From Maribacter sedimenticola (GTDB lineage Bacteria; Bacteroidota; Bacteroidia; Flavobacteriales; Flavobacteriaceae): 64,000 bases of DNA. Below, one piece after another: positions 1 to 9,781 of this stretch. Under the pieces are notes generated by a model. The model did not search any database, was not told the origin of the DNA, and saw only the letters and a list, made by a program, of their open reading frames with translations. The stretch's first letter is position 1. Each line of letters begins with the position of its first letter. Position numbers and translations under genes: made by a program. The DNA is taken from positions 62,001 to 126,000 of the forward strand of contig NZ_FZNV01000007.1 in assembly GCF_900188415.1 (NCBI RefSeq). Direction: 5' to 3'.

Positions 1-579
1 CGTTTTCCTATTAGAATCCAATTCAAAATAATCTAACGCCTCGCTCTTTGTTACGTTTAGCGTAACCAAATCTGAACGTACAGGGTTACCCGTTTTTACT
101 ATTTTATCCTTTGGAAAAAACTGTTCCATACCATCATAGGCTACACAGATTTTTTCCACTTTGTCCTTCAATAGTTTATTGGTAATACCGGCAAATGAAT
201 TCTGCTCTTGCAGCAAACAAGGTACCCCCTTAACGGTAGCCATTTTTAATAATGGACCGCTGGCAAAACCACCTGTACCAATTACGGCATGGGGTTTAAA
301 TTTCGATACGATGCTGTTTGCTTTCATTAAACTACTTATCAATTTTATAGGAAAAAGCAGATTTTTAAGGGTCAGTTTTCGCTGTATCCCTGTTATCCAC
401 AATCCTTCTATTTTATATCCTGCCTGCGGCACTTTCTCCATCTCCATTCTATCCTTTGCCCCTACGAACAAAAATTCGGCATCAGGATACCTTCTCTTCA
501 GTTCGTTGGCAATGGCAATTGCCGGGTAAATATGTCCGCCGGTACCGCCACCGGACAAGATGAATCTATAATTGCCCAC
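1..579 (-). CDS. murG: MurG, UDP-GlcNAc:lipid I N-acetylglucosaminyltransferase (partial, 3' end outside window)
   Basis: Makes lipid II by adding GlcNAc to lipid I on the inner face of the cytoplasmic membrane. The 193 codons present begin [20 protein letters not shown], which carries the family's N-terminal glycine-rich GGGTGGH loop. They run through GTGGFASGP and LLQEQNS to GNPVR, the hinge before the C-terminal UDP-GlcNAc domain, which lies beyond base 1. The start is a GTG at 579 that overlaps the ftsW stop by 14 bp. No ATG gives the conserved N terminus. It is the last visible gene of the dcw operon. The identification is firm. The GTG start is inferred from homology and overlap. Confidence 0.93.
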   Translation of the reverse strand, partial: MGNYRFILSGGGTGGHIYPAIAIANELKRRYPDAEFLFVGAKDRMEMEKVPQAGYKIEGLWITGIQRKLTLKNLLFPIKLISSLMKANSIVSKFKPHAVIGTGGFASGPLLKMATVKGVPCLLQEQNSFAGITNKLLKDKVEKICVAYDGMEQFFPKDKIVKTGNPVRSDLVTLNVTKSEALDYFELDSNRKT

Positions 580-1768
580 TTAATATCTCTAAAGGGTTCG
601 TTTCATCCATATCGTCTTCGGCCATACTTTCTTGCACTATACTTTTATTACTTGCACTCAATATGATGCCTATGGCCAAACAGGTCATCCAACTTGAGGT
701 TCCACCACTACTGATCAGAGGCAAATTCTGTCCGGTTACGGGAAAAAGCTCTACAGCTACCGCCATATTGATCATTGCCTGAAAAACAATGGGCAATCCA
801 ACCCCCAATACCAATAATTTAGCAAACACGGTAGAGGCCCCGTTGGCGACAACCACAATGCGGAACAATAGGAACAAATAGAAAAGCATTAGGCCAAAGC
901 CACCTAGCAGACCATATTCCTCCACAATTATGGCATAAATAAAATCTGACGAACTCTGTGGCAAAAAGTTTTTCTGAATACTCTTACCGGCCCCTTTTCC
1001 TACCACACCCCCTGTTGCAATTGCAATCTTTGCACGTTCTATCTGGTAATTGGCCTCTGTATTTTCAGGATTGGAAAAGCTATCTATACGGCTCATCCAT
1101 GTATCTACCCTATTGGGAAACAAATCTGGAAATGCCTTTGCCGTTACTATGAAGATAGACAGGAACAAAATTCCTGCACCCACTATACCCAACAAATACT
1201 TCATTGGATAACCGCCCAGAAAGCATAGGATCATTACCATGGAAAACAAAATGGCGGCCGTTGAAAAATTAGCGGGCAAAATCAACATAACGATCAAGAA
1301 CACCGGTAACCATAAAGGCAGAATACTTTCCTTAAAAGTAATCTGAATCTCCCTAACCTTAGAAAAATATCTGGCCACATAGATCATCAATACAACTGCC
1401 GCCAAGTTAGAAGGTTGAAATCCAAACCCCACTATGGGCAAGCGTATCCACCGGCTATCATTTGTGCCACCACCGGATGTTCCCTGAGCCAATACAAATA
1501 CGAGCAATACCACCACAATTGGCAAAGCGATCATGGACAGGCCCTTAAAGAAATGAGTGGGTATTCTATGTACGGCATAAATAATTCCAAAACCCAAGAA
1601 GAGCAAAATAGCATGCTTTACCAAATGGCCAACCGTGGTACCGTTTCCCACTACATAGACCAGATTACTACTTGCACTATATACGGGCAAAAACGAGAAC
1701 AATGCCAATAGTGCCGCAATGGCCCAAATAGCTTTATCCCCTTTTATATTTTGAAATATGTTCAACAC
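566..1768 (-). CDS. ftsW: FtsW, septal peptidoglycan glycosyltransferase (SEDS family)
   Basis: Polytopic inner-membrane SEDS protein that polymerises lipid II at the septum with its partner FtsI. The 400 residues contain about ten hydrophobic segments. The SEDS signature region lies at about residues 104-122 ([20 protein letters not shown]), and the C-terminal [11 protein letters not shown] motif at about 348-358. The ATG at 1768 lies 1 bp past the murD stop, so the genes are tightly coupled. The position between murD and murG argues for FtsW rather than the elongation paralogue RodA. Confidence 0.95.
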   Translation of the reverse strand: MLNIFQNIKGDKAIWAIAALLALFSFLPVYSASSNLVYVVGNGTTVGHLVKHAILLFLGFGIIYAVHRIPTHFFKGLSMIALPIVVVLLVFVLAQGTSGGGTNDSRWIRLPIVGFGFQPSNLAAVVLMIYVARYFSKVREIQITFKESILPLWLPVFLIVMLILPANFSTAAILFSMVMILCFLGGYPMKYLLGIVGAGILFLSIFIVTAKAFPDLFPNRVDTWMSRIDSFSNPENTEANYQIERAKIAIATGGVVGKGAGKSIQKNFLPQSSSDFIYAIIVEEYGLLGGFGLMLFYLFLLFRIVVVANGASTVFAKLLVLGVGLPIVFQAMINMAVAVELFPVTGQNLPLISSGGTSSWMTCLAIGIILSASNKSIVQESMAEDDMDETNPLEILSGQL

Positions 1769-1769
1769 C

Positions 1770-3104
1770 CTATAAATTCCTTACACAGTTCTTAAATTGA
1801 TTTCCACGATCTTCATAATTTTCAAAAAGATCAAAACTTGCACACGCCGGTGACAATAAGACCGTATCACCACGTTCCGCTATTTTATAAGCTACCTTTA
1901 CCGCTTCCTCCATGGCAAAAGTCTCTACCAAAAGATCTACGGCATTGCCAAAAACATCCTTTATTTTTTCATTGTTCTCCCCAAGACATATAATGGCCTT
2001 TACCTTTTCACGCACCAACGGCATCAATTCCATATATTCATTGCCCTTATCTACACCGCCCACGATCCATACCGTTGGGGTCTTTACACTATCCAAGGCA
2101 TAATATGCCGCGTTTACATTAGTGGCTTTGGAGTCGTTGATATACTCTACATGATGTATTTTCAGTACTTTTTCCAAACGGTGCGGCGCCCCTTGAAAAT
2201 TAGACACACATGCCCTAATCGTTTCTTTTCTGATACCGATTAATTTTGCAATCGTGGCAGCTGCCATGGTGTTCTTTACATTGTGCTGACCTTCTAAGGC
2301 CAAAGTGTCTTTAATCATGCTAATAGTGTCTGTTGTTGTTTTTATTATTATCTCGTTTTGTGCTAAAAATGCTCCTTCTTTAAATTCCTCTTTCAATGAA
2401 AAAGGCATTAATTTCGATTTGACCGGGTGCTCCTTGAGCCATTGTACCAATACTTCATCGTCTGCATCATAAATCAAGTAATCTGACTCATCTTGATTTT
2501 CCGCTATTCTAAATTTCGATGCGATATAGTTTTCAAATTCATATTCATACCGATCTAAATGGTCTGGCGTAATATTGGTAATCACCGCTATGTGCGGTTT
2601 AAAATCTACAATACCGTCCAACTGAAAGCTGCTGATCTCCAGCACATAGTACTCAAAATCGTTTTCTGCCACCATCTTGGCATAGCTATCTCCTATATTC
2701 CCTGCCATACCTACTTTTAAACCTGCTTCGGCAAGAATATGGTTGGTCAACATGGTCGTGGTAGTCTTTCCGTTGCTCCCCGTTATACCTATAATTTTTG
2801 CATCGGTGTATTTTGATGCAAATTCAATTTCAGATATTACCGGAATCCCTTTTTCCACCAGTCTTTTTACCAAGGCAACTTTATCCGGTATACCCGGACT
2901 CTTCATTACCAAATCGGCTTTTAAGATGTGGTCTTCAGAATGTGTTTCCTCTTCCCAGTCAATTCCAAAATGTTCAAGAACGTTTTTATACTTCTCTTTA
3001 ATTTTTCCTTTATCGGATACAAAAACTTCGTATCCTTTTTTCAATCCCAAAATGGCGGTTCCTACTCCACTTTCCCCACCGCCAAGCACTACCAACATCG
3101 CCAT
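1770..3104 (-). CDS. murD: MurD, UDP-MurNAc-L-alanine:D-glutamate ligase
   Basis: Cytoplasmic ATP-dependent ligase that adds D-Glu to UDP-MurNAc-L-Ala. The 444 residues show a Rossmann-like N terminus (VVLGGGESGVG, residues 5-15), the Mur ligase P-loop GSNGKTTTT at 109-117, the central-domain NITPDHLDRY motif and the C-terminal NDSKATN motif that binds substrate. Length is normal for the family. It abuts mraY directly (mraY stop at 3105) and ftsW follows after 1 bp, consistent with one dcw transcript. Confidence 0.96.
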   Translation of the reverse strand: MAMLVVLGGGESGVGTAILGLKKGYEVFVSDKGKIKEKYKNVLEHFGIDWEEETHSEDHILKADLVMKSPGIPDKVALVKRLVEKGIPVISEIEFASKYTDAKIIGITGSNGKTTTTMLTNHILAEAGLKVGMAGNIGDSYAKMVAENDFEYYVLEISSFQLDGIVDFKPHIAVITNITPDHLDRYEYEFENYIASKFRIAENQDESDYLIYDADDEVLVQWLKEHPVKSKLMPFSLKEEFKEGAFLAQNEIIIKTTTDTISMIKDTLALEGQHNVKNTMAAATIAKLIGIRKETIRACVSNFQGAPHRLEKVLKIHHVEYINDSKATNVNAAYYALDSVKTPTVWIVGGVDKGNEYMELMPLVREKVKAIICLGENNEKIKDVFGNAVDLLVETFAMEEAVKVAYKIAERGDTVLLSPACASFDLFENYEDRGNQFKNCVRNL

Positions 3105-4325
3105 TTATCTAATTTTTAATGTAACTATGGTAATAATGGCCAACAGTATGCCCACAATCCAAAACCGTGTTACGATCTTACTTTCGTGATATCCTTTTTT
3201 CTGATAGTGGTGATGTAGGGGCGACATTAAAAATATACGTCTGCCCTCTCCGTATTTTTTCCGTGTATATTTAAAATACCCTACTTGCAACATCACTGAA
3301 AGTGACTCGGCAAAGAATATTCCGCACAGGACGGGAATCAACAATTCCTTTCTAACTATTATTGCTATCACCGCAATGACCCCACCTATGGTTAAACTAC
3401 CGGTATCTCCCATAAATACTTGCGCCGGAAAAGCGTTGTACCATAAAAACCCAATTAAGGCACCTACAAAAGCGGTAATAAAAATCAGTAATTCACCTAC
3501 CCTTGGTATGTACATGATATCTAAATAGTCCGAAAAAATAATATTACCAGATACCAAAGCGAATATGCCCAAAGTAAAAACGATAATGGCAGAAGTACCT
3601 GCAGCAAGACCATCAATACCATCCGTAAGGTTTGCACCGTTAGAGACGGCCGTTACGATAAGGATGATAATAGGGATAAACAACAACCATGCATATTGTG
3701 TGGCTCCTTCTCCGGCCCATTCTATTAAATAACCATAGTCAAATTCATTGTTCTTAAAGAAGGGCACCGTGGTCATGGTAGATTTTATTTCCGCCCCCTT
3801 AACCTGCTCTACGGTATATTCACTCGTAATGATGGTCTTATCATGATCGCGCATGGTAACGGCCGGATGAAAATATAGCACTGCACCTACTATAAGTCCT
3901 AAGGTTACCTGGCCCAACACCTTAAACCTGCCCTGTAAACCTTCCTTGTTCTTTTTAAACACCTTAATATAATCATCCAAAAAGCCAATAGCCCCCATCC
4001 ATAACATGGTGAAGACCAATAGAATGATATAGATATTCTCCAATCTGGCAAATAATAGTACGGGAATCAAGGTGGCCATTATAATAATAATGCCGCCCAT
4101 GGTTGGCGTACCCGCTTTTTGCTTTTGCCCTTCCAACCCTAGGTCACGAATAGTCTCGCCCACTTGCTGTCGTTGCAAAAACAAAATAATACGCTTACCA
4201 AAAGCCGTCGCGATCATTAGGGAAAACAATATGGCCATTGCCGCGCGAAACGTGCTAAACTGAAATAGCGAAGCCCCGGGGAACTGGTATTGTTTTTCTA
4301 AATATTCGAACAGGTAGGTTAACAT
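3105..4325 (-). CDS. mraY: MraY, phospho-N-acetylmuramoyl-pentapeptide transferase
   Basis: Integral membrane enzyme that transfers phospho-MurNAc-pentapeptide to undecaprenyl phosphate, giving lipid I. The 406 residues have about ten membrane segments and the diagnostic cytoplasmic motifs: [29 protein letters not shown] and the histidine-rich [12 protein letters not shown]. At 406 residues it is longer than the roughly 360 of E. coli. The extra length lies mostly in a periplasmic insertion around [16 protein letters not shown], which I recall as usual in Bacteroidetes. It sits between murE (34 bp gap) and murD (0 bp). Confidence 0.96.
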   Translation of the reverse strand: MLTYLFEYLEKQYQFPGASLFQFSTFRAAMAILFSLMIATAFGKRIILFLQRQQVGETIRDLGLEGQKQKAGTPTMGGIIIIMATLIPVLLFARLENIYIILLVFTMLWMGAIGFLDDYIKVFKKNKEGLQGRFKVLGQVTLGLIVGAVLYFHPAVTMRDHDKTIITSEYTVEQVKGAEIKSTMTTVPFFKNNEFDYGYLIEWAGEGATQYAWLLFIPIIILIVTAVSNGANLTDGIDGLAAGTSAIIVFTLGIFALVSGNIIFSDYLDIMYIPRVGELLIFITAFVGALIGFLWYNAFPAQVFMGDTGSLTIGGVIAVIAIIVRKELLIPVLCGIFFAESLSVMLQVGYFKYTRKKYGEGRRIFLMSPLHHHYQKKGYHESKIVTRFWIVGILLAIITIVTLKIR

Positions 4326-4359
4326 ATATATTTTTGGTTTTGACCCAATGTGGCCAAGG

Positions 4360-5823
4360 TTATTTATCTAGGTTGTTCAATACTTCCTTTACTATCTTAA
4401 AATCATCAAAATCTACACGAACACCATTAGTTTCCTGATAGGTCTCGTGCCCTTTCCCCGCTACTAGAATGATATCGTTATCATTGGCAAGTTGACAGGC
4501 GGTCTTTATGGCCTGCTCCCTGTTTTCTATGGAAAGGATTTTCTTAAAATGCTGGGGCTCCACACCGGCTTCCATTTCAGCAATGATCTCTGTTGGGGAT
4601 TCCGTTCTAGGATTATCCGATGTCAATATGACCTTATTGCTCATATCCGCAGCGATATTGCCCATTACCGGACGCTTAGATCTGTCTCTATCGCCACCAC
4701 ACCCCACAACGGTGATGACGTTTTCATTTCCAGTTCTCAACGTGTTGATTGTCTCAAGCACATTTTTTAGAGCGTCCGGCGTATGGGCATAATCAACAAT
4801 AGCCGTAATTCTGTTTTTTGATATAAAATATTGAAACCTTCCGTCTACATTGTCCAATTCACTGATCAGACGTAGGGTTTCCAATTTTTGCAGTCCCAAT
4901 AAATCTGCCGTGGCAAAAATGGCCAACATATTATAGGCATTAAAATGACCGATCAACTTGGTCCACAGTTCGTGCTCATCAATTTTTAACAATTGGCCAT
5001 CAAACTGATTTTCCAAAATTTGCGCCCTATAATCCGCATAATTCTTTAAGGCATAGGTAAATTTCCTTGCTTTGGTATTCTGTAACATGACAAGACCGTT
5101 CTTATCATCAATATTGGTCAGTGCAAAGGCAGATTTGGATAATTGATCGAATAATTTCTTTTTCGTATCCCTGTACTCCGCAAATGTCTTATGATAATCT
5201 AAATGATCATGGGAGAGATTTGTAAAAATCGCACCCTCGAATACCAAACCTTCTGTTCTTTTTTGATGTATACCGTGCGAGCTTACTTCCATAAAGCAAT
5301 ATTCAACACCGGCCTCGTTCATCATTTCCAAGTACTTGTTGATGACCAAAGCATCTGGGGTAGTATGCTTGGTAGGGTATTCCGCATCATCTATCATAAT
5401 CTTTATCGTGGACAACAACCCTACCTTGTAGCCTGCTTTTTTAAACAATTGATAAAGTAGGCTGGACACCGTTGTTTTTCCATTGGTACCCGTAACCCCA
5501 ACCAATTTTAAATTTTTTGACGGATTGCCATAGTAGTTGGATGCCATGACTGCCAAGGCCTGGTTCCCGTTCTCTACCTCAACATAGGTAACCTCATCTT
5601 GCATGGTATCCGGCAATTCCTCACAGATTACAGCCCTAGCACCTGCCTTAACTACCGCATCTATATATTTATGACCATCTGTCAACGTACCCTTTATGGC
5701 TACAAAAACATCATTTTTCTGTACCTGACGGGAATCAAAGCATATTGAAGCTATATCACAGGAGGTCGTACCGCTAACCGCAGTAAGATGTACACCATAT
5801 AATATGTCCTTCAATAATTTCAT
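4360..5823 (-). CDS. murE: MurE, UDP-MurNAc-tripeptide synthetase (meso-diaminopimelate type)
   Basis: Cytoplasmic ligase adding the third stem-peptide residue. The 487 residues contain the P-loop GTNGKTT at 112-118, the HTTPDA motif for the nucleotide sugar, [10 protein letters not shown] in the central domain and a C-terminal DNPRTE motif. The DNPR form is the one known to bind meso-diaminopimelate, so that substrate is inferred. The ATG overlaps the ftsI stop by 4 bp (5820-5823), indicating translational coupling. Confidence 0.96.
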   Translation of the reverse strand: MKLLKDILYGVHLTAVSGTTSCDIASICFDSRQVQKNDVFVAIKGTLTDGHKYIDAVVKAGARAVICEELPDTMQDEVTYVEVENGNQALAVMASNYYGNPSKNLKLVGVTGTNGKTTVSSLLYQLFKKAGYKVGLLSTIKIMIDDAEYPTKHTTPDALVINKYLEMMNEAGVEYCFMEVSSHGIHQKRTEGLVFEGAIFTNLSHDHLDYHKTFAEYRDTKKKLFDQLSKSAFALTNIDDKNGLVMLQNTKARKFTYALKNYADYRAQILENQFDGQLLKIDEHELWTKLIGHFNAYNMLAIFATADLLGLQKLETLRLISELDNVDGRFQYFISKNRITAIVDYAHTPDALKNVLETINTLRTGNENVITVVGCGGDRDRSKRPVMGNIAADMSNKVILTSDNPRTESPTEIIAEMEAGVEPQHFKKILSIENREQAIKTACQLANDNDIILVAGKGHETYQETNGVRVDFDDFKIVKEVLNNLDK

Positions 5824-7826
5824 ATCAGTTCCAATACAATTTTTTTGACTGTCTTTAAATCCGTGCCTTTTGAGATGGACTGTCGTTTTACCTTTCCATT
5901 GCCCCTTACCTCTACTTCAATACCTAAATTTTCAAGTATGGCAACGGCATCCATACCGCTCATACCCTTTACATTTGGCACCTGTGCATATTGCTGCTGT
6001 GCCTTTTTATAATATCCTTGGTATGCCTTTTCGGCATCGGCTATCTGTATGTTCTCCACATCTACCTCACTCGTTAATGGCGATGTAGCATATACTTTTT
6101 GTGCTACCGACTTAAATACCGGTCCAGAAACATCTGCGCCATAGTAACCAACACTCTTATCCGGCTTATGGATTACCACAATACAGGAATACTTAGGATT
6201 GTCCGCCGGAAAATAACCTGCAAAAGATGAGATATATTCATATTTACTCTTGTCTTTGGACACATAATTGGTCTGTGTGGTGCCTGTTTTACCGGCCATT
6301 GAAAAATTGGGGGAATACATACCATGGCCCGTACCATATTCCTTCTCGACTACATCTTTTAGAATCTGTTGCACTTTCTTTACGGTCTGTGGGGAACAAA
6401 CGGCAGGGTTCAGCACTTCCTTATCAAATCTTTTGATGGATTTGTTCCATTCCTTGACCTCTTTTAAAAGTCTTGGCTTCACCATTTCGCCATCATTGGC
6501 AATAGCATTATAGAATGCCAAGGTCTGCAGCGGTGTCATGGATACCTCATACCCATAGGCCATTTGTGCCAATGACAAACCAGACCAGCCTTTGTCGCCA
6601 GGGTACCGCAATACCGGAATTCCCTCTCCACGAACGGGCAAGCCCAACTCTTTATGAATACCCATACCCATTAGGCGGTTTACATATTTTTCCGGATCAT
6701 TCTTATAACCGTTATGTATCATTTTGGCAAAAGCGGTATTAGAGGACACCTCAAAAGCCTTGGCCACGGAAATTTTTCCATATCCGCCATGTTTGGAATC
6801 CTTTACCCAATGCCTGTATATTTTCCATTTTCCGTTCTCGGTATCTATTACCGTACTGGTATCTACCACTTTATCCTCTAAAGCAGCCACCAAATTCATT
6901 AACTTAAAGGTAGAACCCGGTTCATGGGACTCTCCTATAGCGTAATTTAAGCGCTCATAATATTTACCCTCTGGCGTTTGCCCTAGGTTGGCAATAGCCT
7001 TTACCTCACCGGTCTTCACTTCCATTACAATGACCGTACCATGGTCTGCCTGATATTTTTCCAATTGTCCCAAAAGTGCATGGTGGGCTATATCCTGTAT
7101 ATTGATATCTATGGTAGAGTACACATCATAACCATCCTTTGGCTCTATAATGTTATCCGTTCCTATTGGTTTCCAAAGCCCTTTGGCAATTTTTTGCTTA
7201 GCACGCTTACCTTCCACACCCCGTAAATATTCACCAAAAGCACCTTCCATACCTACACGGGTACGGTAGCCGTCCTTATCCACACGTTCGTACCCTACAC
7301 TACGCTCGGCAATTTTTCCTAAAGGATGCTCACGCTTGGTCTTTTGCTCAATGATCAAACCACCCTTATACGCACCTTTATTGAAAAGCGGAAAGGATTT
7401 TACGGCCATATAATCAGAATAATCAAGATCGCGTACGATCAGGGCATACCTGTTCTTATTTTCCTTTGCCTTCCTTAAAACCTGTTGGTAATGTGAAGAT
7501 GTCTTTCCAAATTGTTTGGCCAAGGCATCTGCCAATGGCTTTACGTTTTCCTTGAAATCCTCATTGCTAACGGTAACGGCATCAAAACGAATGGTATACT
7601 TAGATACCGATGTGGCCAATAAGCTACCGTCATCTGAATATAGGTTGCCTCTGTTGGGCTCTATAGTAAAGATGTGCGAGGTACGGGTCTCCGCCAAAGC
7701 CTTGTATTTTTCGCCATCCACAATTTGGATGGACACCAGCTTAAACAGCACAGCACCGGCAAATAGCACCAGGAACCCTGCTACTATATATAGTCGTTTT
7801 AATATGCTTTTATCGGTGGCGGCCAT
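5820..7826 (-). CDS. ftsI: FtsI-type class B penicillin-binding protein with C-terminal PASTA domain
   Basis: Septal transpeptidase that cross-links peptidoglycan and is the expected partner of FtsW. In the 668 residues a short cytoplasmic tail and one membrane anchor (about 12-32) precede a PBP dimerisation domain. The transpeptidase has its three motifs: SxxK at 305-308 (STFK), SxN at 361-363 (SSN) and KTG at 513-515. A PASTA domain occupies about 613-668. PASTA is absent from E. coli FtsI but known in the SpoVD/FtsI-like proteins of other phyla. The stop overlaps murE by 4 bp and ftsL lies directly upstream. Confidence 0.95.
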   Translation of the reverse strand: MAATDKSILKRLYIVAGFLVLFAGAVLFKLVSIQIVDGEKYKALAETRTSHIFTIEPNRGNLYSDDGSLLATSVSKYTIRFDAVTVSNEDFKENVKPLADALAKQFGKTSSHYQQVLRKAKENKNRYALIVRDLDYSDYMAVKSFPLFNKGAYKGGLIIEQKTKREHPLGKIAERSVGYERVDKDGYRTRVGMEGAFGEYLRGVEGKRAKQKIAKGLWKPIGTDNIIEPKDGYDVYSTIDINIQDIAHHALLGQLEKYQADHGTVIVMEVKTGEVKAIANLGQTPEGKYYERLNYAIGESHEPGSTFKLMNLVAALEDKVVDTSTVIDTENGKWKIYRHWVKDSKHGGYGKISVAKAFEVSSNTAFAKMIHNGYKNDPEKYVNRLMGMGIHKELGLPVRGEGIPVLRYPGDKGWSGLSLAQMAYGYEVSMTPLQTLAFYNAIANDGEMVKPRLLKEVKEWNKSIKRFDKEVLNPAVCSPQTVKKVQQILKDVVEKEYGTGHGMYSPNFSMAGKTGTTQTNYVSKDKSKYEYISSFAGYFPADNPKYSCIVVIHKPDKSVGYYGADVSGPVFKSVAQKVYATSPLTSEVDVENIQIADAEKAYQGYYKKAQQQYAQVPNVKGMSGMDAVAILENLGIEVEVRGNGKVKRQSISKGTDLKTVKKIVLELI

Positions 7827-8168
7827 TTACTGCTCTTCGTTAATTGATTTTACCCTAATTTTTTGCGGCGGCGTTTCTGATGGAAACAAACCTATTTCCG
7901 CTATTTTGTCCGTTATGCTCGATTCCAATTTTAATTGCTGCACATCTGAACGCATATCTACAAATTCGTTGCGCAGTTCCTTTACCTCTTCATTCAATAA
8001 AGCGATGGTATGGACCTTCTGGTCCGCACTATGTGAACTACTGATCATCACAGTTGCCAAAAAGGATATAAAAATGATGAACAGCCAATTTTTTGGAGAG
8101 TCTCCACTCACCAAAAACTTACCTTTTAAGAGGTCCAATACCCCTGTTTTCATTTTACTTTTTGTCAT
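7827..8168 (-). CDS. ftsL: FtsL-like septal membrane protein
   Basis: Small bitopic protein (113 residues) with a cytoplasmic N terminus, one membrane span at about 28-46 (FIIFISFLATVMISS) and a heptad-like periplasmic helix at about 50-90 (LNEEVKELRNEFVDMRSDV). This architecture plus the position between rsmH and ftsI is that of FtsL, a scaffold for the FtsQLB complex. Sequence identity between FtsL proteins is always low, so the call rests on topology and synteny. It overlaps rsmH by 14 bp and abuts ftsI. Confidence 0.85.
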   Translation of the reverse strand: MTKSKMKTGVLDLLKGKFLVSGDSPKNWLFIIFISFLATVMISSSHSADQKVHTIALLNEEVKELRNEFVDMRSDVQQLKLESSITDKIAEIGLFPSETPPQKIRVKSINEEQ

Positions 8169-9057
8169 TTTTCTCCGCTATTCTCAATTTTGCACTACGT
8201 GCCCTGTTATTTAATTTTATCTCTTCTCTCGTTGGTACAATCAATCCGCCAACTTTTTTTAAGGGTACATCTATATTTCCATAAAAATCTTTCTCCGGCT
8301 CCCCTTCAAACTGTCCTGCCCTGATAAAGCGCTTTACCAAACGGTCTTCCAAAGAGTGATAACTTATAACACTCAGCCTTCCCTTTGGATTCAATAGATC
8401 TGGCACTTGCTCCAAAAACTCTTTGATCACCTTGATCTCCTCGTTCACTTCAATACGAATGGCCTGATAAATCTGGGCCAATATTTTATGTTGCCTATGC
8501 TCGGGCAAAAACTGACTCAACACCTTCTTTAACGCATCGGTAGTTACAATTGCACCTTCTTCCCTACTTGCCACAATAACCTTTGCCATGGCGTTTGCAT
8601 TTCTTAGATCCCCATATTCAAACAACACCTTACGCAAATCATCATAAGAATAGTTATTGACCACATCATAGGCGGACAATGTGTTGCGCTTGCTCATCCG
8701 CATATCCAATCCCGCATCAAAACGGGTAGAAAAACCCCTTTCGGCCTGATCGAACTGATGTGACGATACACCATAATCTGCCAAGATCCCATCTACTTTC
8801 CGTATGCCATAGAACTTTAAAAATTGGGTGATGTACCTAAAATTTTCCGCTATAAGCGTAAATCTCTCATCTCCTAAAATGTTGGCCTGCGCATCTTCAT
8901 CCTGATCAAAGGCGAACAATTTACCGCCAGCACCCAATCGTTTCAATATTTCCTTGGAGTGACCGCCCCCACCAAATGTCACATCCACATAAATTCCATT
9001 CTCCTTAATGGCCAGTCCGTCTACCGACTCCTTCAACAACACAGGATTATGATACAT
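8155..9057 (-). CDS. rsmH: RsmH (MraW), 16S rRNA C1402 N4-methyltransferase
   Basis: Methylates N4 of C1402 in the ribosomal P site using S-adenosylmethionine. The 300 residues begin with YHNPVLLKESVDGL. They carry the SAM-binding DVTFGGGGHSKEIL region (about 24-37) followed by FAFDQDEDA, and end with the family motifs SYHSLEDRLVKRF and LNNRARSAKLRIAE. Length is standard. It overlaps mraZ by 11 bp and ftsL by 14 bp. Confidence 0.96.
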   Translation of the reverse strand: MYHNPVLLKESVDGLAIKENGIYVDVTFGGGGHSKEILKRLGAGGKLFAFDQDEDAQANILGDERFTLIAENFRYITQFLKFYGIRKVDGILADYGVSSHQFDQAERGFSTRFDAGLDMRMSKRNTLSAYDVVNNYSYDDLRKVLFEYGDLRNANAMAKVIVASREEGAIVTTDALKKVLSQFLPEHRQHKILAQIYQAIRIEVNEEIKVIKEFLEQVPDLLNPKGRLSVISYHSLEDRLVKRFIRAGQFEGEPEKDFYGNIDVPLKKVGGLIVPTREEIKLNNRARSAKLRIAEKNDKK

Positions 9058-9520
9058 CCTTATCCTCTTTTTTGTTCAGCATTACACGCTTGACCAAATT
9101 TTTCTTTTCTTCCTTGGATATGGAAATGGTTGCTTCGTACGCCTCCACATCCCAAATCTCCAAATGCTTTCGCATTGGCACGATCTTTACCTCTTTGGTT
9201 ATTCCTGCCAATGAAATAACATCCTTTGCCAATAACAACCTACCATTGCCATCTACTTCAACAGGACGTAGCCCGTCCATGAAAATTCTTTGAAACAGTT
9301 GACTTTCCTCATCAAATCTGTTCGTTTGGTCCATTTCTGCCATGATCTTATACCATTCCTGGGCTGGATATAGCTCCAAACATTCATTGTAATACGATTT
9401 CTTGATAAAAAAACCTTCATTCAGGATCGGCGTCATTTGATTACGCAGCGCAACAGGGAGCATGATACGCCCTTTGGCATCGGCCTTGCAATTGAATGTC
9501 CCGAAGAAATAAATGTCCAA
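9047..9520 (-). CDS. mraZ: MraZ, transcriptional repressor of the dcw operon
   Basis: DNA-binding protein that in other bacteria forms a ring and represses its own operon. The 157 residues contain two SpoVT-AbrB-like halves, each with the family turn: NCKADAKGRIMLP near residue 12 and EVDGNGRLLLAKDV near residue 87. The best start is a TTG at 9520 (MDIYFFGTFNCKADAKG). No ATG or GTG in frame fits the conserved N terminus. It is the first gene of the operon, and its upstream region holds phased GTGG boxes that fit autoregulation. Confidence 0.92.
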   Translation of the reverse strand: MDIYFFGTFNCKADAKGRIMLPVALRNQMTPILNEGFFIKKSYYNECLELYPAQEWYKIMAEMDQTNRFDEESQLFQRIFMDGLRPVEVDGNGRLLLAKDVISLAGITKEVKIVPMRKHLEIWDVEAYEATISISKEEKKNLVKRVMLNKKEDKDVS

Positions 9521-9546
9521 AATGGTCTGGTTTTATTTATATAACT

Positions 9547-9554
9547 CAAATATA
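9547..9554 (-). promoter_or_regulatory. -10 box of the mraZ/dcw promoter
   Basis: Reads TATATTTG on the minus strand, a perfect match to the Bacteroidetes -10 consensus TAnnTTTG, about 27 bp upstream of the mraZ TTG. No clear -33 TTG is seen. That area is taken up by the GTGG boxes. Confidence 0.6.
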
Positions 9555-9566
9555 TAAATATTATTA

Positions 9567-9663
9567 CCACATTTTACCACTAAAATCCACTTTGTTAATA
9601 AATTACCTCATTTGTGCACCACTTTTTTCCACTGATAGCATTTTTTTGACCGTCATTTACCAC
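9567..9663 (-). promoter_or_regulatory. MraZ operator: phased GTGG boxes
   Basis: On the minus strand GTGG occurs at 9570-9567, 9580-9577 and 9590-9587, exactly 10 bp apart, then again at 9622-9619 and 9632-9629 (also 10 bp apart), with a further copy at 9663-9660. MraZ in E. coli and Mycoplasma is known to bind direct repeats of GTGG-type boxes with 10-bp spacing. The triple lies just upstream of the -10 box, where binding would block RNA polymerase. Confidence 0.75.
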
Positions 9664-9727
9664 TAAGCCTTCAATACGGGAAAATTTGAACTGCTTGGTA
9701 AACCGTAATGCACCTAATGAAAAAGAG

Positions 9728-9760
9728 TTGTACGCTATTCTAGGTAATTACCTATATTTG
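9728..9760 (+). promoter_or_regulatory. Promoter of the hydrolase-engB pair, with an embedded palindrome
   Basis: TTG at 9728-9730 and TATATTTG at 9753-9760 with a 22-bp spacer match the Bacteroidetes -33/-10 pattern. The spacer and -10 include the perfect 14-bp palindrome TAGGTAATTACCTA at 9741-9754, a possible repressor site. The ATG follows at 9782. Confidence 0.55.
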
Positions 9761-9781
9761 GGCAATTATGATGAGTAGTGC

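Noticed and set aside
2743-3189. 148-codon forward ORF
   Set aside because: It lies opposite murD and mraY, which have full motifs. Its composition is that of an antisense shadow frame.
7516-8214. 232-codon forward ORF
   Set aside because: It lies opposite ftsI, ftsL and rsmH, with no recognisable domain and no ribosome site.
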